A stretch of 64,000 nucleotides of DNA, taken from positions 3,432,187 to 3,496,186 of the forward strand of contig CM119269.1 of assembly GCA_051294375.1 (NCBI GenBank), in the 5' to 3' direction. Source of the stretch: Paraspadella gotoi. Lineage: Eukaryota; Chaetognatha. The notes below the pieces were generated by a model. It saw only the letters and a program-made list of their open reading frames with translations. It was not told the origin of the DNA and ran no database searches. How positions within the stretch are numbered: the stretch's first letter is position 1; every line of letters begins with the position of its first letter. Positions 23,365 to 35,310 of this stretch are shown piece after piece. Both the position numbers and the translations under genes were made by a program.

Positions 23365-24065
23365 AGCGGAAAGAAGAGGGAATTTTAAAAAAGATTTAAA
23401 GGAATTGGTGAAAGCAGAATAGTAAAACTATTAAAAGATGATAGAATTAATGTAAATATAATAAATAATAAGATAAAACCGTAATTATATAAAACTAAAT
23501 GAAAAGATTTGAAAATTTTCCCGACTGGCCATTCCCCCCCAAAAAATAATCAACGAGTCAGACAACCTATCAAAAAATAGAAACCCACATCAACTAAAAA
23601 AAAAGTCGAAATGAATTAGGAAAAAATGAAAGAAATTAGAAAAAGAAAAATAAAAAAGAAAAAAAAGAAAATTAGGGAGAAAAAAAAAGAGAATCGGTGA
23701 CTGGAATTAAAAAATAAAAAAGAAAAGAAAGGGGAAGAGGAATAGAAAAAAGAATTTTGGTTCGAAAGTCCAGCCGAGATTGATTTCGTTGCTTCGTTAA
23801 TTGTTTTTTTTTTCTTATGGTTTGTTTGTCTTTTAAATTTGTTTTTATAACTAACAGCGAGATCGACACGGCCGATGACCAAACCCTTCTCGTCGGACCC
23901 AAATTCGAGACGACTTCGTCAGTGTGTCTCGACAAAAGTCAACTGGCTTTGTTAACCTCGGAACGAAAGTTTAGAGCCCCGCGGCCCTCGAGTTTTTGCC
24001 CCTACGCGTTGAAAAACGGCGGGCGTTGTTGTCTTTAATGTACCAAACTCTTTATCAAAAAAAAT

Positions 24066-24136
24066 GCAATTTAGTATCCTTCTCTCCTCTCTCTCTTCTC
24101 TCTCCTCTCTTCTCTCTCTCTCTCCTCTCTCTCTCT

Positions 24137-24180
<44 letters not shown>

Positions 24181-25532
24181 TGTTATTGTCGTTGTCTCAA
24201 AAGTCAAGGTTTATTCCAAAATCGCCCAATGGAGGAACAGCCATAAATTAGCGAATTATGACAAAAATTCACACGTTGAAAAAAGACGTAGTTGCTGGTT
24301 TAGGACAATTGACACGAGGTCTTGCTAGGGTCGGGGTGACTGCGGTGCTTAGGGACAGAAGTCGTACAGTGAACGGATCACAAACAACTTACAAGGACCA
24401 AAATAGACAGTAATGTGGAAAATATGAACCGGCATAAGAGAAAATCGTAGTCTATGAAAACGAACGAGTTTCGCGGAGACCGAAGAAACTTCAAAATTCA
24501 TGCTTGGTGAAAGGACACGAATTGTATTTGAGGCAAAGTATTTGTAGAAGACACGAAGTCCACTCCAATCAAAGAAAACGTTGTACATTTTTTTTATCTA
24601 AGGTGGGTCCATTAGGTTTCATTTTGTGTTTTATTAAATATTCTTAACATAAATCACGTTTGATAGTTTAAATAGTTTAGCTACTTCAAAATTAGATATA
24701 TTGAAATAAAAAAAGTCATTCAAATTTTAAATAAGGAATACTTGATCTGAACTATAAAAGAATAACGCAAATATTTCATATAAATAAAAGAATCTTATGC
24801 TGGCTTTATAGAGATTTATAGAGGTTACTAGGCTAACACCAACCGCAAACAGATTAGTCGCTCCGACAAAAAACTTAATAGTAAAAAAGTCACGAATTTG
24901 GGATTCGCCCGGTATTTTTATTATTCCGTCGAGTAAAACCGAGTGATAAAAAGAAAAAAAAGAGTCCTTAGACATGTAGAGGTTCCGGATGAATAGAGAT
25001 CTGAGATGCGAGAAATTCCTCATGTCGGAGGTTCGGGATGTTGAGTAATTTGATTAACGCTCGAATGTCTAATGCGATTAACTGTGAAGGAAGAAGGAAG
25101 AAAATCCAGGAGAGGAAAAGACCGTTGACGATTGTGAAACGGAAAAGGCAACTGTGACGTGGAGACATGAAAGGCAGGGAACCGGTGACATGGAAAAGGA
25201 TCTCGGTCACATGGAGAAAGTGGAAAAGGATGTGGCAAGATAGCTTATTTATTAAAATGAATGGATAATTTTTATATTGGTTGTACAATTTCATAAAAAT
25301 GATCAGTTTTAAATGTGACACGGAAAATCGAGCTAAAATAAAAATGACTTTTTTATGAAACATCATATGTCAAGAGCCGGGTTGCTTGTGATGCCAATTG
25401 GGAGGCGGCATTCACTGTTGGCTTTTGGGCTTCCGACCCTTTGTGCGCGCGCCGCCACTGGCGCGGGTACGCTTTGCCAACGCAGAGGGAAGTCGGTTAG
25501 GACTGTGATTGGAACTCACGGCCTCTGCGATG
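24066..25532 (+). repeat. direct repeat of about 25,660-27,043
   Basis: A CT array followed by TTGTCGTTGTCTCAAAAGTC starts both units, and both end in the AACGCAGAGGGAAGTCG block. The two copies lie nearly head to tail and differ mainly by single-base indels. Confidence 0.9.
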
Positions 25533-25623
25533 GCCAGCCAATCCCATTGGCTCAGATGGAGAACGCGCCATCCCAGAGGCCGTGAGTTCCATCCACAGTC
25601 CTAACGACTTCCCTCTGCGTTGG
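25479..25623. repeat. fold-back palindrome next to a gap
   Basis: The block CCAACGCAGAGGGAAGTCG...GATGG is followed, after about 40 bp, by its reverse complement. The turn lies around the self-complementary AGCCAATCCCATTGGCT. The palindrome ends at a 25-N gap. Confidence 0.9.
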
Positions 25624-25648
25624 NNNNNNNNNNNNNNNNNNNNNNNNN
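25624..25648. other. 25-N assembly gap
   Basis: Unknown bases at the end of the fold-back. Confidence 1.
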
Positions 25649-25659
25649 CAAAAAAAAAG

Positions 25660-25670
25660 TCAATTTTAGT

Positions 25671-25753
<83 letters not shown>

Positions 25754-27230
25754 TCAACATTTGTCGTTGTCTCAAAAGTCAAGGTTATCCGAAAATCGCC
25801 CAATGGAAGGAAACTGCCATAAAATTAGCGAATTATGACAAAATTCACACGTGAAAAAGACGTAGTTGTCTGGTTTAAGGACAACTTGACACGAGGGTCT
25901 TGCTAGGGTCGGGGTGACTGCTGGTGCTTAGGGACAGAAAGTCGTACAGTTGAACGGATACAAACAACTTGACAAGGACAAAATAGACAGTTGTGAAATT
26001 ATGAACCGGCATAAAAGAGGAACATCGTAAGTCTTGACGAAAACGACGAGTTTCCGCGGAGACCGAAGAAACTTCAAAATTCATGTTGGTGAAGGACACG
26101 AGTTGATTTGAGGCAAAGTAATTTGTAGAGACACGAGTCACGTCAATCAAAGAAACGTTGTACATTTTTTTTTATCTAAGGTGGTCCATTGAGTTTCAAT
26201 TTTGTGTTTTATAAATATTCTTAACAATAAAATCACGTTTGATAGTTTAAATAGTTTAGCTACTTCAAATTAGATATATTGAAATAAAAAAGTCATTCAA
26301 AATTTTTAAATAAGGAATACTTGATCTGAACTATAAAAAAGAATAACGCAAAATATTTCATATAAAAAGAATTCTTATGCTGGCTTTAAGAGGATTTATA
26401 GAGTTACTAAGCTAACACCGACCGCAAACAGATTAGTCGCTCGACAAAAAACTTAATATAATCATCAGAAATATAGTCACGAATTTGGATCGCCGTGTAT
26501 TTTTAATTATCCGTCGAGTAAACCGAGTGATAAAAAGAAAAAAAAGAGTCTTAGAATGTGAGAGATTCCGGATGAGAGAGATTCCGTCATGTCGGAGGTT
26601 CGGGATGTGAGTAATTGTGATTAACGCTCGAATGTCTAATGCGATTAACTGTGAAGGAAGAAGGAAGAAAATCCAGGAGAGGAAAAAGACCGTTGACGGT
26701 TGTGAAACGGGAAAAGGAACCTGTGACGTGGAGACATGGAAAAGACAGGAAGACTCGGAACATGGAAAAGGATCGGATCACACGTGAAATTGAAAAGGAT
26801 GTGGGTGACATAAAAAAATAATCAGTGACACGAAAAATCGGCCTAAAATAAAAATGACTTTTTTATGAAACATCATATGTCAAGAGCCGGGTTGCTTGTG
26901 ATGCCAATTGGGAGGAGCATCTCACTGTTGGCTTTTGGGCTTCCGACCCTTTGTGGCGCCGCCCGCCACTGGCGCGGTTGCGCTTTGCCAACGCAGAGGG
27001 AAGTCGTTAGGACTGTGGATGGAACTCACGGTCTCTGGGATGGCGCGTTCTCCCTCTGAGCCAATGGATTGGCTGAACGAGGGTGGATGTGAGGCGGTGT
27101 GAATATACCGCCACAACATCATATTGATGGTGTGAGGTCCTAAAATCATTTGGATGGATTTTTGTAAAAAAAAAGAATTTAAGAAACGATGAAACGATTT
27201 AATAATTTAAAAATGGTGCCGAAGAAAACG
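25660..27230 (+). repeat. second copy of the 1.5-kb unit, inverted again at 41,141-42,690
   Basis: This includes a (CT)n array at 25,673-25,753, then AT-rich sequence, then the 26,850-27,130 block that also occurs inverted at 19,545 and 41,141. Open frames are short and frameshifted between copies, so none looks coding. Confidence 0.9.
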
Positions 27231-28369
27231 ATTTGATAAGAGGTTTGGTACATTAAAGACAACCGCCCCCGATTTTTCACGGTAGGGGCACCTCGAGGGC
27301 CGCGGGGCTCTAACTTCGTTCCGAGGTTAAACCAACCAGTTGGACTTTTTGGTCGACGACACCTGACGAAGTCGTTCCTCGAATTTGGGTCCGACGAAGG
27401 GTTGTTGTCATCGCGCCGTGTCGATCTCGCTGATTAGTTATAAAACAAATTTAAAAGAAAAACAAACAAACGAAAAAAAAAACAATTAACGAAGCAACGA
27501 AATCATCTCGGCTGGACTTTCGTCCAAAATTCTTTTTCTATTCCTCTTCCCCTTTCTTTTCTTTTTTTTTAATTCCGTCCACGATTCTTTCTTTTTTCCT
27601 AATTCTTTCTTTTTTTCTATTTTTTTCTTTTTTTCTAATTCTTTCTTTTTTCCTAATTCATTTCGACTTTTTTTAGTTGATTGGTTTCTATTTTTGAATA
27701 GGTTGTCTGACTCGTTGAATCTTTTTTGGGGGGGGAATGGCCAGTCGGAAAATTTTCATTTTTCATTTAGTTTTTATAATTACGGTTTTATCTTTTATTA
27801 TTTATATTTACTTAATTTCTTCATCTTTTAATAGTTTTACCTATTTGCTTTCCCAATCTTCCCCTTTAATCTTTTTTAAAATATCCCTCTTCTTTTCCCG
27901 CCCTCGGGGATCAGGTATTCCTCCCCGGGGAATCCAAAAACTCGATCGATTTTCGTGTCGCCAAAAAAAAAACCCAACTTTTTATCCTTAAAGTTCGCTC
28001 GTCTTTTTTTTTCTTTTTTGGTTTTACGAAGTGACTTCAGAGCGAATTCGTCCCGACTGGCGATAAGTGAAAGGCTGTGAAGTAATTTTGAATTCCCGGT
28101 GAAAAACGTCGTCGCCGAAAGCCTTTTTAATTCTCCATCACTTTTTATCACATTCACCCCGAATGTCGGCTAAATGTTTAGAAAAAATACTTCCCTGGCT
28201 TGGAATCCAATTAACGATGTTTAAGATGGGATGCGATCACTCGTGCATCCCAAAGTGGATTGCCTTGAAGACTGTGATAACCATCACTTTTAACCCGTAT
28301 TTATCTAAACTTGCCCAAGTCGAACTGACGATGACCACCCCGCTTCAAAGACCTTCGGGCCACCGCGAG

Positions 28370-28398
28370 GCGTCGTCGTCGTCGTCGTCGTCGTCTTC
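28370..28398. repeat. (CGT)n microsatellite
   Basis: About nine CGT units. The corresponding array in the second copy is at 43,809-43,838. Confidence 0.9.
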
Positions 28399-28611
28399 CG
28401 TTTGATGAATTGATGAGATAATTTGTCCGGTAATTGGTCCTGCTGCTGCATCTCCGACAAAGTTATTTTTAATCCCGATGACGGAATCGTTTTCCCTTCT
28501 ATAAATAAATCAGTTTTTTTTATTTTTAAAATTATATTTCTTTTCTTTCATAGGTAATTTTTGCCCATCTATTTCTTTCATTGGTCATTCGATTATAACC
28601 TCTTTTTTCTA

Positions 28612-28868
28612 CTCTCTCTTTCTCTCTTTTTTCTCTTTCTCTCTCTCTGGCTCCTCTCTCTCTATTCCTGTCCATCTCTCCTCTCTACCTCTCTTTCTCT
28701 CCTCTATTCCTCTCCTTCTTCCTCTCTATTCCTGTCCATCTATCCTCTCTACCTCTCTTTGTCTCCTCTATTCCTCTCTTTCTTCCTCTCTATTCCTGTC
28801 CATCTCTGCTCTCTATCTCTCTTTCTCTTCTCTATTCCTCTCTTTTATTCCTCTCTTTCTTCCTTCAC

Positions 28869-28910
<42 letters not shown>
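28612..28910. repeat. CT-rich repeat with nested longer unit
   Basis: A pyrimidine tract in which CTCTATTCCTGTCCATCT-type units recur about every 60-65 bp (near 28,665, 28,727, 28,789), ending in pure (CT)n at 28,872-28,908. Confidence 0.85.
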
Positions 28911-28911
<1 letters not shown>

Positions 28912-29039
28912 ATTTCGGTCTTCCTCTCTCTTGGAGACTGCCGGTAACGGGACTTAATTATTGATCTTGGCATCCGACGGTTTTTTTTTTCTCCTTTGAA
29001 AAATAATTTTAAACGAAGTTTTTCTCGCGGTTTTTCTTC

Positions 29040-30484
29040 TTTTTTTTCTTCTTTTTTTCTTTTTATTTCAAAACACGTTCCTCTTTTTAATCACTTTATT
29101 TTTTTTTCGTAATTCTTTGTTCTCTTTGCTGCACCCCGCACAAGGAACACTCCCGTAACAACTTTTTTCCTCGGTCGCAAAGACGAACGCTTTTCCAGAT
29201 TTTGTGATCCGGATTTTGAATTCGCGAATTTCCTTCGTTTTTTTGTCCGTTAAAAAAATTATTACCTGAGCCAAAAAACTCAATGACTCAAAGGCACGCT
29301 TAAGCTTTTTTGTTTAAACCAATAAAAACGGTATTCAACTATTCATTTTATCGACTTAAAATAGAACCTTAAATCTCTTTGTTTTTTTCTTAGCTATCTT
29401 TCCTCCCTCTTTCCCTTTCCCGATCGCTTCATACTTTTCCTTCCTCCAATCGAACGACGTTTGACCGCAGAATTCATCTTTCTTTTCTATTCTTTCTTTT
29501 CTATTCTATTATTCGTCTTTCTTTTCCATTTCATCCTCCCGATTTGTTTTCTCTCGATCCGATTCGACGTTTCACCAAATCTCATTTTTTCCTTTTCACT
29601 TTTATCCGAATACAAAATCTGCAAGATCAGCGATACCGACGCTTTTGGGTGTGAGCGACGCTAACATCTGTACTGACGTTTTCGGCTAGACCCAGAAAAA
29701 CATCTGTACCCCCGACGATGCAGCCATTCCTGACATAACGGGCGCCCCTCCACTCTGGGAATCCTTGGGGTTTGAGATGTTTTGTCGACGGATCTACTTG
29801 GACGATTATTTACGGAATGACATTTTCCGTTTCTTAAGATCTCTTCTCGGGATCATCGTTACCGTCGGCTTAGTCATCGTCATCATCATCATCANNNNNN
29901 NNNNCATCATCATCATCATCATCGCTCTTGTCGTAGTCGTCAAATTTCACGTCCACGTGTACATTCCAAGTCGTCAGTTTTGAGTCTCGTTTAAATTTGC
30001 TTGTTGTTGTTATCTTTCTCGTAATCGTGCGATTCCTAATCGTTCATATTTCTTTTATCGTCAAATTTACAATTTATTTGGTTAAATTTTTGTTTTTTGT
30101 TTGTTTGTTTGTTAGTTTTTTATTCCATTTTATTATTAAGTTCATTCTAAATTTACCCGTTAACTTTGACGGCTTATCTCTTTCCCCTCATCAATAGCTT
30201 TGTTTTTTTTTTTTTAATTTTTGTTTAGTTCTTATCGCTGCCATCGTGCAAGTTATGAAATAACATTATATGAAATTAGTACAACCAATATAAAAATTAT
30301 CCATTCATTTAATAAAAAAGATATTCATAAGCTATTTAATATTATTTTAATTTTTAAATTACTTTGGTCAATTAAAAATCGTCTTTCTCATTTGCTCATT
30401 GATCGTTCGCGGTCTCTACTAAAATCCAGGAAATCTCCAAAACCCGCCTTGTTATTGTCGTAGTCGTCGTCATCTTCGATTGGG

Positions 30485-30519
<35 letters not shown>

Positions 30520-30890
30520 TCTCGTTTTAATCCATCTCGTTTCATCCTCGGATTTAGAGTCAATTCTTCCCTCTTATCTTTTTTTTTTCTGAGAGAAAAA
30601 AAAAACGTAAATTAAAATATAAATTAATTTTTAAAAGACCTACATCTTAATCAACGGATAAAAAATTCACGTTTTTTACAAATTTTTAACGAGTCTTTAC
30701 CCTTTTTTTATTGCACAAACAGATTTTTATTTAGTTCTCACGCTTCAAGTTTTACAACAATGATTACTTCTTCGGATAAAAAAAAAATGAATTCGAACGA
30801 ATTTAATTAAAGTTTTTAAAAACCGACTTTGCCTCATAGTCGAAAACCTTCGACCCATAAATAAAAACTCCTTTGCGTAATTCCTGGACC
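29040..30890. other. non-coding stretch upstream of the 30,898 exon
   Basis: No supported exon. It contains a CAT array broken by a 10-N gap (29,878-29,934), a (CGT)n array at about 30,487-30,522, and AT-rich sequence. It could hold the promoter, but no clear TATA/initiator pair was found. Confidence 0.5.
29895..29904. other. 10-N assembly gap inside a CAT array
   Basis: The gap sits within (CAT)n. In the second copy the array is continuous but irregular (about 45,349-45,429). Confidence 1.
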
Positions 30891-30897
30891 TCGCGTC

Positions 30898-31712
30898 ATG
30901 GATTTCGCCGTCATGAACGGATTCGCCACAATAAGAAAGTCCAACCTGGACAAAGCCTCTTGGAAGAATTGGGGCACGAAGGACTACGTCCCGATTCCGG
31001 ACTTTCTCGTCGGCTCCGGCGTCGGCGGCGTCAACACCGGCGTCAACGGCGGCGCCGCCCCCATCGCCGATCCCCTCGCCAACGCCTCCATGACGGCGTC
31101 GTTCACGCTCGGCTCGTCGTCGTCGTCGTCCACCCGGCGATCTGTCGGAAAATCTCTCGGCAGATCTCACGGGGGATCCACCGGAAATCTACACATCCGC
31201 ATCAAAGAATTCGGTTGCGTGGAATTCGACGAAGAGTTGGAGCCGAAAGACGGTCGCTCCTCCAGGCGCTCTGGCGATCGCTCCTTCGACGGTTTCGATC
31301 GATTCGAGGATGGATCCGTCTGCTCCACCGACCGCTTCGATCGCTCCTCTCATCTCCGCTCCTCTGACCGACGTTTCGATCGCTCCGTCGACCCCATCGC
31401 CGAACTTTGCTGCGGAACGGTAAATCGCTCCAGCGACTCTACCGACTCCAGCCAAGGATCTGGCCGTCGCTCCAGTAAATCCCCATCGCCTCGTCACAGC
31501 TCCAGTAAATCACCATCGCCTCGTCAGGGATCCTTTCGTCTTCGCTCCTCTCCGTCCCCGTCTCCTCAGTTAACGCCGTCGCAACCGTTGCCGCAATCTT
31601 TGCCGCAGATACTGCAGCAACAGCCTCATCAATATGTGCAGCAAAACGGACGAGTATACTATCAATCAAAAAACGCGCCGAGCAATCACTGGATGCATAA
31701 GAGAAGTCTGAG
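30898..31712 (+). CDS. coding exon, probable first coding exon of an unrecognised gene
   Basis: The exon encodes 271 complete residues plus AG of a split Arg codon, ending at donor CTGAG/GTATGA (GT at 31,713-31,714). An in-frame TAA lies about 13 codons before the ATG, whose context is CGTCATGG. Codons are GC-ending, unlike the flanks. Residues 1-40 (MDFAVMNGFATIRKSNLDKA...) are mixed, 41-60 are Gly/Ala-rich, and Ser 73-78 form a run. Residues 98-118 (LHIRIKEFGCVEFDEELEPK) look like an ordered patch, 120-165 are Arg/Asp/Ser-rich, and 190-225 have tandem SSKSPSPR repeats. Residues 225-250 are Pro/Gln-rich. No signal peptide or membrane segment is seen. Reading past the donor gives only Lys/Arg/Glu repeat. 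A weaker donor (ACG/GTAAAT, about 31,420) could shorten the exon. The family is unrecognised. A largely disordered regulatory or scaffold N-terminus is my inference. Confidence 0.65.
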
Positions 31713-31714
31713 GT

Positions 31715-31820
31715 ATGAGAATGATAAAGAAGGAAAGAGAGAAAGAAAGAAGAAAAAGAAAGAAAAAATGAAAGGAGATAAAGAAAGAAGAAAAAGAAAG
31801 AAAAAAAGAAAGAAAGTGAA
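31715..31820. repeat. A/G-rich tract after the donor
   Basis: AAAG/AAAAG steps keep the coding frame open for 70 more codons as Lys/Arg/Glu. This is best read as intron. Confidence 0.8.
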
Positions 31821-31929
31821 TGATAAAATTAAAAATAATTTTGGCTCCAAATTTCGCTTGCTACGCGCACTCCAAATATTAAATATAAATTTCCGTACGG
31901 AGACCTTTCAAGTTTATGTTTACTCTCAA

Positions 31930-32460
31930 TAATTTGGAAAGGGTACATATTATATATTTGCCTTTTTTTACTATTTCCTTTTATTTTCTTTTTATCGCTG
32001 GATTTTTTTCCGCCTTTTTTTTCTTTTCCGTTTGACGCGATATTATTTATGCGAAGTCGCGTCGACTTCTGAATTTGAAAGAGAAAATGAATTAAAAAGA
32101 AGTTGATTATGATTATACATGCGGGTTAGTTGATTTAAGATGGAATTAAGAATGAATGCAAGAAAGAAAAAATTGTGAATATCCCACAGAACAGTTTTCC
32201 TTACCACTTAATACCGTGTATGGAAATGCATAGAAAAAATGAATGTGTATTAAAATCGACTCGATGAAATATTATAAATATTAAATTACTAATTGTTTTT
32301 TCTTTAAAATTCCTAACAATTATCTTCATAACACGAGTAAAAAAGTCGTGACTTACCTAGATCGCATAAAATATACAAACAATGTCAGGAAACGGACAGA
32401 TGTACAATATTCATCCTTGCTGTACCGTCATTCGATAGCGCAGCTGTGAGCACTCGAGCA
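31930..32460. other. non-coding AT-rich stretch
   Basis: No exon seen; presumed intron following the 30,898 exon. It is well conserved, apart from indels, at about 47,440-47,970. Confidence 0.55.
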
Positions 32461-32466
32461 TTACGA

Positions 32467-32469
<3 letters not shown>

Positions 32470-32525
<56 letters not shown>

Positions 32526-32667
32526 TCACCCACTTTTGCCCTTTTCGTCGCCAACGAGGGTCACGATTTAATTCGGGAAAAATCATCGGAGGAGAAAAAA
32601 TCTGGAAAATAGATCCCCACGAAGATTCCGAGTCAATTGAGAGAGAGAGAGAGAGAGAGAGGAGAGG

Positions 32668-32754
<87 letters not shown>
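32470..32754. repeat. (CT)n then (GA)n microsatellites
   Basis: (CT)n lies at about 32,470-32,522 and (GA)n with a few interruptions at 32,638-32,754. Between them, 115 bp of non-repeat sequence is open in one frame but has no further support. Confidence 0.9.
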
Positions 32755-32755
<1 letters not shown>

Positions 32756-32820
32756 ATCTGGAAAAATTCCCTGTTCGTCTTTAAATCTAAGTGGATGATT
32801 ATAATCAAATTGATCGAACC

Positions 32821-32863
32821 AACGACGACTACGACGGCGACGACGACGACGACGACGACATTT
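32821..32863. repeat. GAC trinucleotide array
   Basis: (GAC)n with ACT and GGC interruptions; degraded by indels in the copy at about 48,320-48,371. Confidence 0.9.
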
Positions 32864-33066
32864 CCGATCGTCAACACTTTAATCTCGAGTCATTGAAGAC
32901 TTAGAGATGCAGGAAACCTCGCGGGCATGGATCACTCGGATATTCTAAATTGCTCTAGGGCAAAGGCAAGATAATAATGACTAAACGGGGTCTTATAACA
33001 TTCGAAGTCTTTTAACTTTAAGCGTTTAGAGCGCGTCAGAATCTCCTTCGAGGCACTGGAGTGGCT

Positions 33067-33108
33067 TAATATCATTTACCCGTTAGATCTATCTGAACGG
33101 TAATATTA
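33067..33108. other. imperfect hairpin
   Basis: TTACCCGTTAGAT is followed two bases later by ATCTGAACGGTAA, giving a stem of about 13 bp with small bulges. TAATAT/ATATTA sequences extend it after a bulge. No function is apparent. Confidence 0.4.
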
Positions 33109-33255
33109 AATTGCGCTAACGATTAGTCTTCGGTCCCGGGTTCTCGCCCTGTTAGGAATTGTCGACAGCCTCTTCTCTCGGTCACTTCAAGCACAACCTC
33201 ATATAAGGCTCACCAGCTTCGAATAGGCTTATTACCAAATGATCAACTCTCAAGC

Positions 33256-33411
33256 ACTTTATGACACTTTATGACAGTTTATGATTGGAAAAACCTTTCT
33301 CAGCCTAGTTTTGGAGGCACAGCTTCTTCCTTACTCGCAACCTCTAAAATAAAGCATTAGAGCACGGCTCCAAAGCAAAGTAAAGCATTAAAGCACGGCC
33401 CCAAAGCAAAG
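33256..33411. repeat. short tandem repeats: 10-mer x3 and 31-mer x2
   Basis: Three consecutive CACTTTATGA-like units start at about 33,256. Two 31-bp units, each starting TAAAGCATTA, lie at 33,350-33,380 and 33,381-33,411 and differ at two positions. Both sets recur in the second copy near 48,770 and 48,860. Confidence 0.85.
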
Positions 33412-33517
33412 CTCCTTCCTTCTTTAAAAAGTCGTTAAAAGTGATCGCACCAGGAAATAAAAAGTCAGAAGCCGTCGGCCTCACGTGGCGAAAGTGGCGT
33501 AGAATGCTGCATAAAGG

Positions 33518-33520
<3 letters not shown>

Positions 33521-33611
<91 letters not shown>
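33521..33611. repeat. (CT)n microsatellite, about 45 units
   Basis: Nearly pure here. The matching array at about 49,030-49,112 is peppered with CC and TT slips. Confidence 0.97.
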
Positions 33612-33616
<5 letters not shown>

Positions 33617-33728
33617 ATTATCATTAATTTGTGTATTTACTCCCGGGATGAGACAGTAAAAAACATCGTAAAGGGAGACAGGATTTAGGTTCGTAATTTT
33701 TATTTAGATGTTTTTGAAAGGTGATGAG

Positions 33729-33775
33729 GAGAGAGAGAGAGGAGAGAGAGAGGAGAGAGAGAGAGAGAGAGAGAG
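33729..33775. repeat. GA microsatellite with GG interruptions
   Basis: GAGA units with GGAGAG steps; much shorter in the second copy near 49,226-49,250. Confidence 0.9.
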
Positions 33776-33942
33776 TTAAACTTTAAATTAAAAACACTGT
33801 TGACTCAGTGAGCGCTAGTTATGTTAAATTGTTTGTTCATGTCTGCTAGATTTTGAAATATGAATGTCAGAGACTCAAGTTCTGAAACTTTTTTCTTTCC
33901 AAGTTTCTCTCCTCTATGGCGATTGTTTTGTTTTCTCGAGAG

Positions 33943-33985
33943 CTCACAGCCTCACAGACTCACAGCCTCACAGCCTCTCACTCTG
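33943..33985. repeat. 8-bp tandem repeat (NCTCACAG)n
   Basis: Four to five consecutive units of CCTCACAG/ACTCACAG; also present near 49,417-49,460. Confidence 0.85.
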
Positions 33986-35039
33986 TTTTCATTTGACTTT
34001 CTCCTCGGCCATGGAACGTGACTCTCGTGTTTGTTTACTTTCCCGCGTTTCATTTCACATTTTCCTTAACCGTTATTTTCTTGTAAAAGGATTTTATTCT
34101 CTTTCTAGGAGTACATTGTCTAATTAGCGTCTTTTTAGTTTTTATTTCTTTTTCTAACATGCAGAAAAAAATCATATTTCTGTTTTTTCTATGAATATAA
34201 AATCGTATTCATAGACGCATATATTCATTTTTCAACGACAATATTCCTCGTTTTGTCTCTTTTTAAATGTTATTTTCTTTCTCTATTTTTTTTCTTCAAC
34301 TTTTTCCTTCATTTATTTTCCTCTTTTATTTTCTCCTTCCTTTTTTTTCCGACGTCATCCTTAGCGTCACATCTTCTTAATGAGCTCACAAGACAACAAC
34401 GACAACAAAAACAGAAACAGAAAAAACTGAAAATTCCCGCGAAAACAAAGAGAGAAACAAAGTCAAGTAAAAAGGGAAAAAAAGGCCAAATGCAGCATTT
34501 AACGAATGCTTAAGCAGATAAAAAAAATTTAATAGTTACAAAAAAAAACAGAACGAAAAGAAAGAAACATAAAACAGAAAAATCAAAAAAGCCAGAGAGA
34601 GAAACGGAAGACGAGCCGAGCGGAGGTGGAAACGCTAACGTCCTCGTTCTCGCTCCGGGAGACGAAAAAAACAGTTTTCATAACAACGTGCGATTTCGAT
34701 TTTTAAAACGAGCTCCGTCATTTCCATTTATGGCTCTTTTGTTGTCGGTAGAAATGGGCGATAAAACTTTGACAAATCACCCCCACGTTGTTATCATCCT
34801 CCTGTTCGTTAGTAATTTTCTTTGATTTTTTTTTCCTATCCGTTTTCTATCCTATTCTATCCTATTTTCTTAAATTTGACAATTTTGTCTTCGGTAACCA
34901 GGTCTCTCTCCCTCTCTATCTATCTAGATCTTTCTTCTCCACTTCCTCCCTCTCTCCCTCAGTTTTCTCTCTCTCTCTCTCTCCCCGTCGTCTCTAACTT
35001 TCCGCGCGCGCATCCCGTCGCTTTCTCCCCTTAACTTCT

Positions 35040-35310
35040 TTGCCGCGATATGCAAATGAGTTTATATGACCGGCGGGATCGCGGGAGGCGGCTCCTGGTT
35101 GGTGGTCCGAGAGGAGATGATGCAATTAAAGAAAAGGCGGGACGACGACGATGACGACGATGACGACGACGAAAACAGTGATGGTGATGGTGAATATATA
35201 AAGGAAGACATAAATTTCGCTCGTGAAGTTTTAAATTGAGGCTATTTGTGAATAAATACCGTTTCAACGAAACCAACTTTTATCCGAATTAACATCATCA
35301 GTGTTTTATC
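35040..35310 (+). promoter_or_regulatory. promoter-like region with octamer and TATA box
   Basis: ATGCAAAT (octamer, bound by POU-domain factors) lies at about 35,049-35,056. GC-rich GGCGGG-type motifs lie at 35,070-35,145, then a GAC/GAT tract, then TATATAAAGG at 35,195-35,204. No strong initiator lies 30 bp downstream. A TCAGT appears near 35,299. The same motifs persist at about 50,526-50,690, with the TATA box damaged by indels. This is inferred only from motifs; no transcript is tied to it. Confidence 0.35.

Larger units (their letters stand above)
19775..24058 (-). repeat. inverted copy of about 27,236-29,130, carrying an inserted element
   Basis: Successive landmarks run in reverse complement. 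The CCGTCGGATGCC stretch of 28,975 appears near 19,927, the SSR block of 28,612-28,910 near 20,010-20,350, the 28,170-28,310 segment near 20,820-20,990, and the AATGGCCAGTCGG of 27,736 near 23,525. Differences are mainly one-base indels. The copy is interrupted by the 21,238-23,364 element. Confidence 0.9.

Noticed and set aside
29878-29934. 10-N gap as a biological breakpoint
   Set aside because: It lies inside a CAT array that the other copy reads through, so it is an ordinary repeat-caused gap.
31713-31932. Extension of the 30,898 exon to its stop at 31,932
   Set aside because: The extension is Lys/Arg/Glu from an A/G-rich tract after a strong splice donor, so intron is the better reading.
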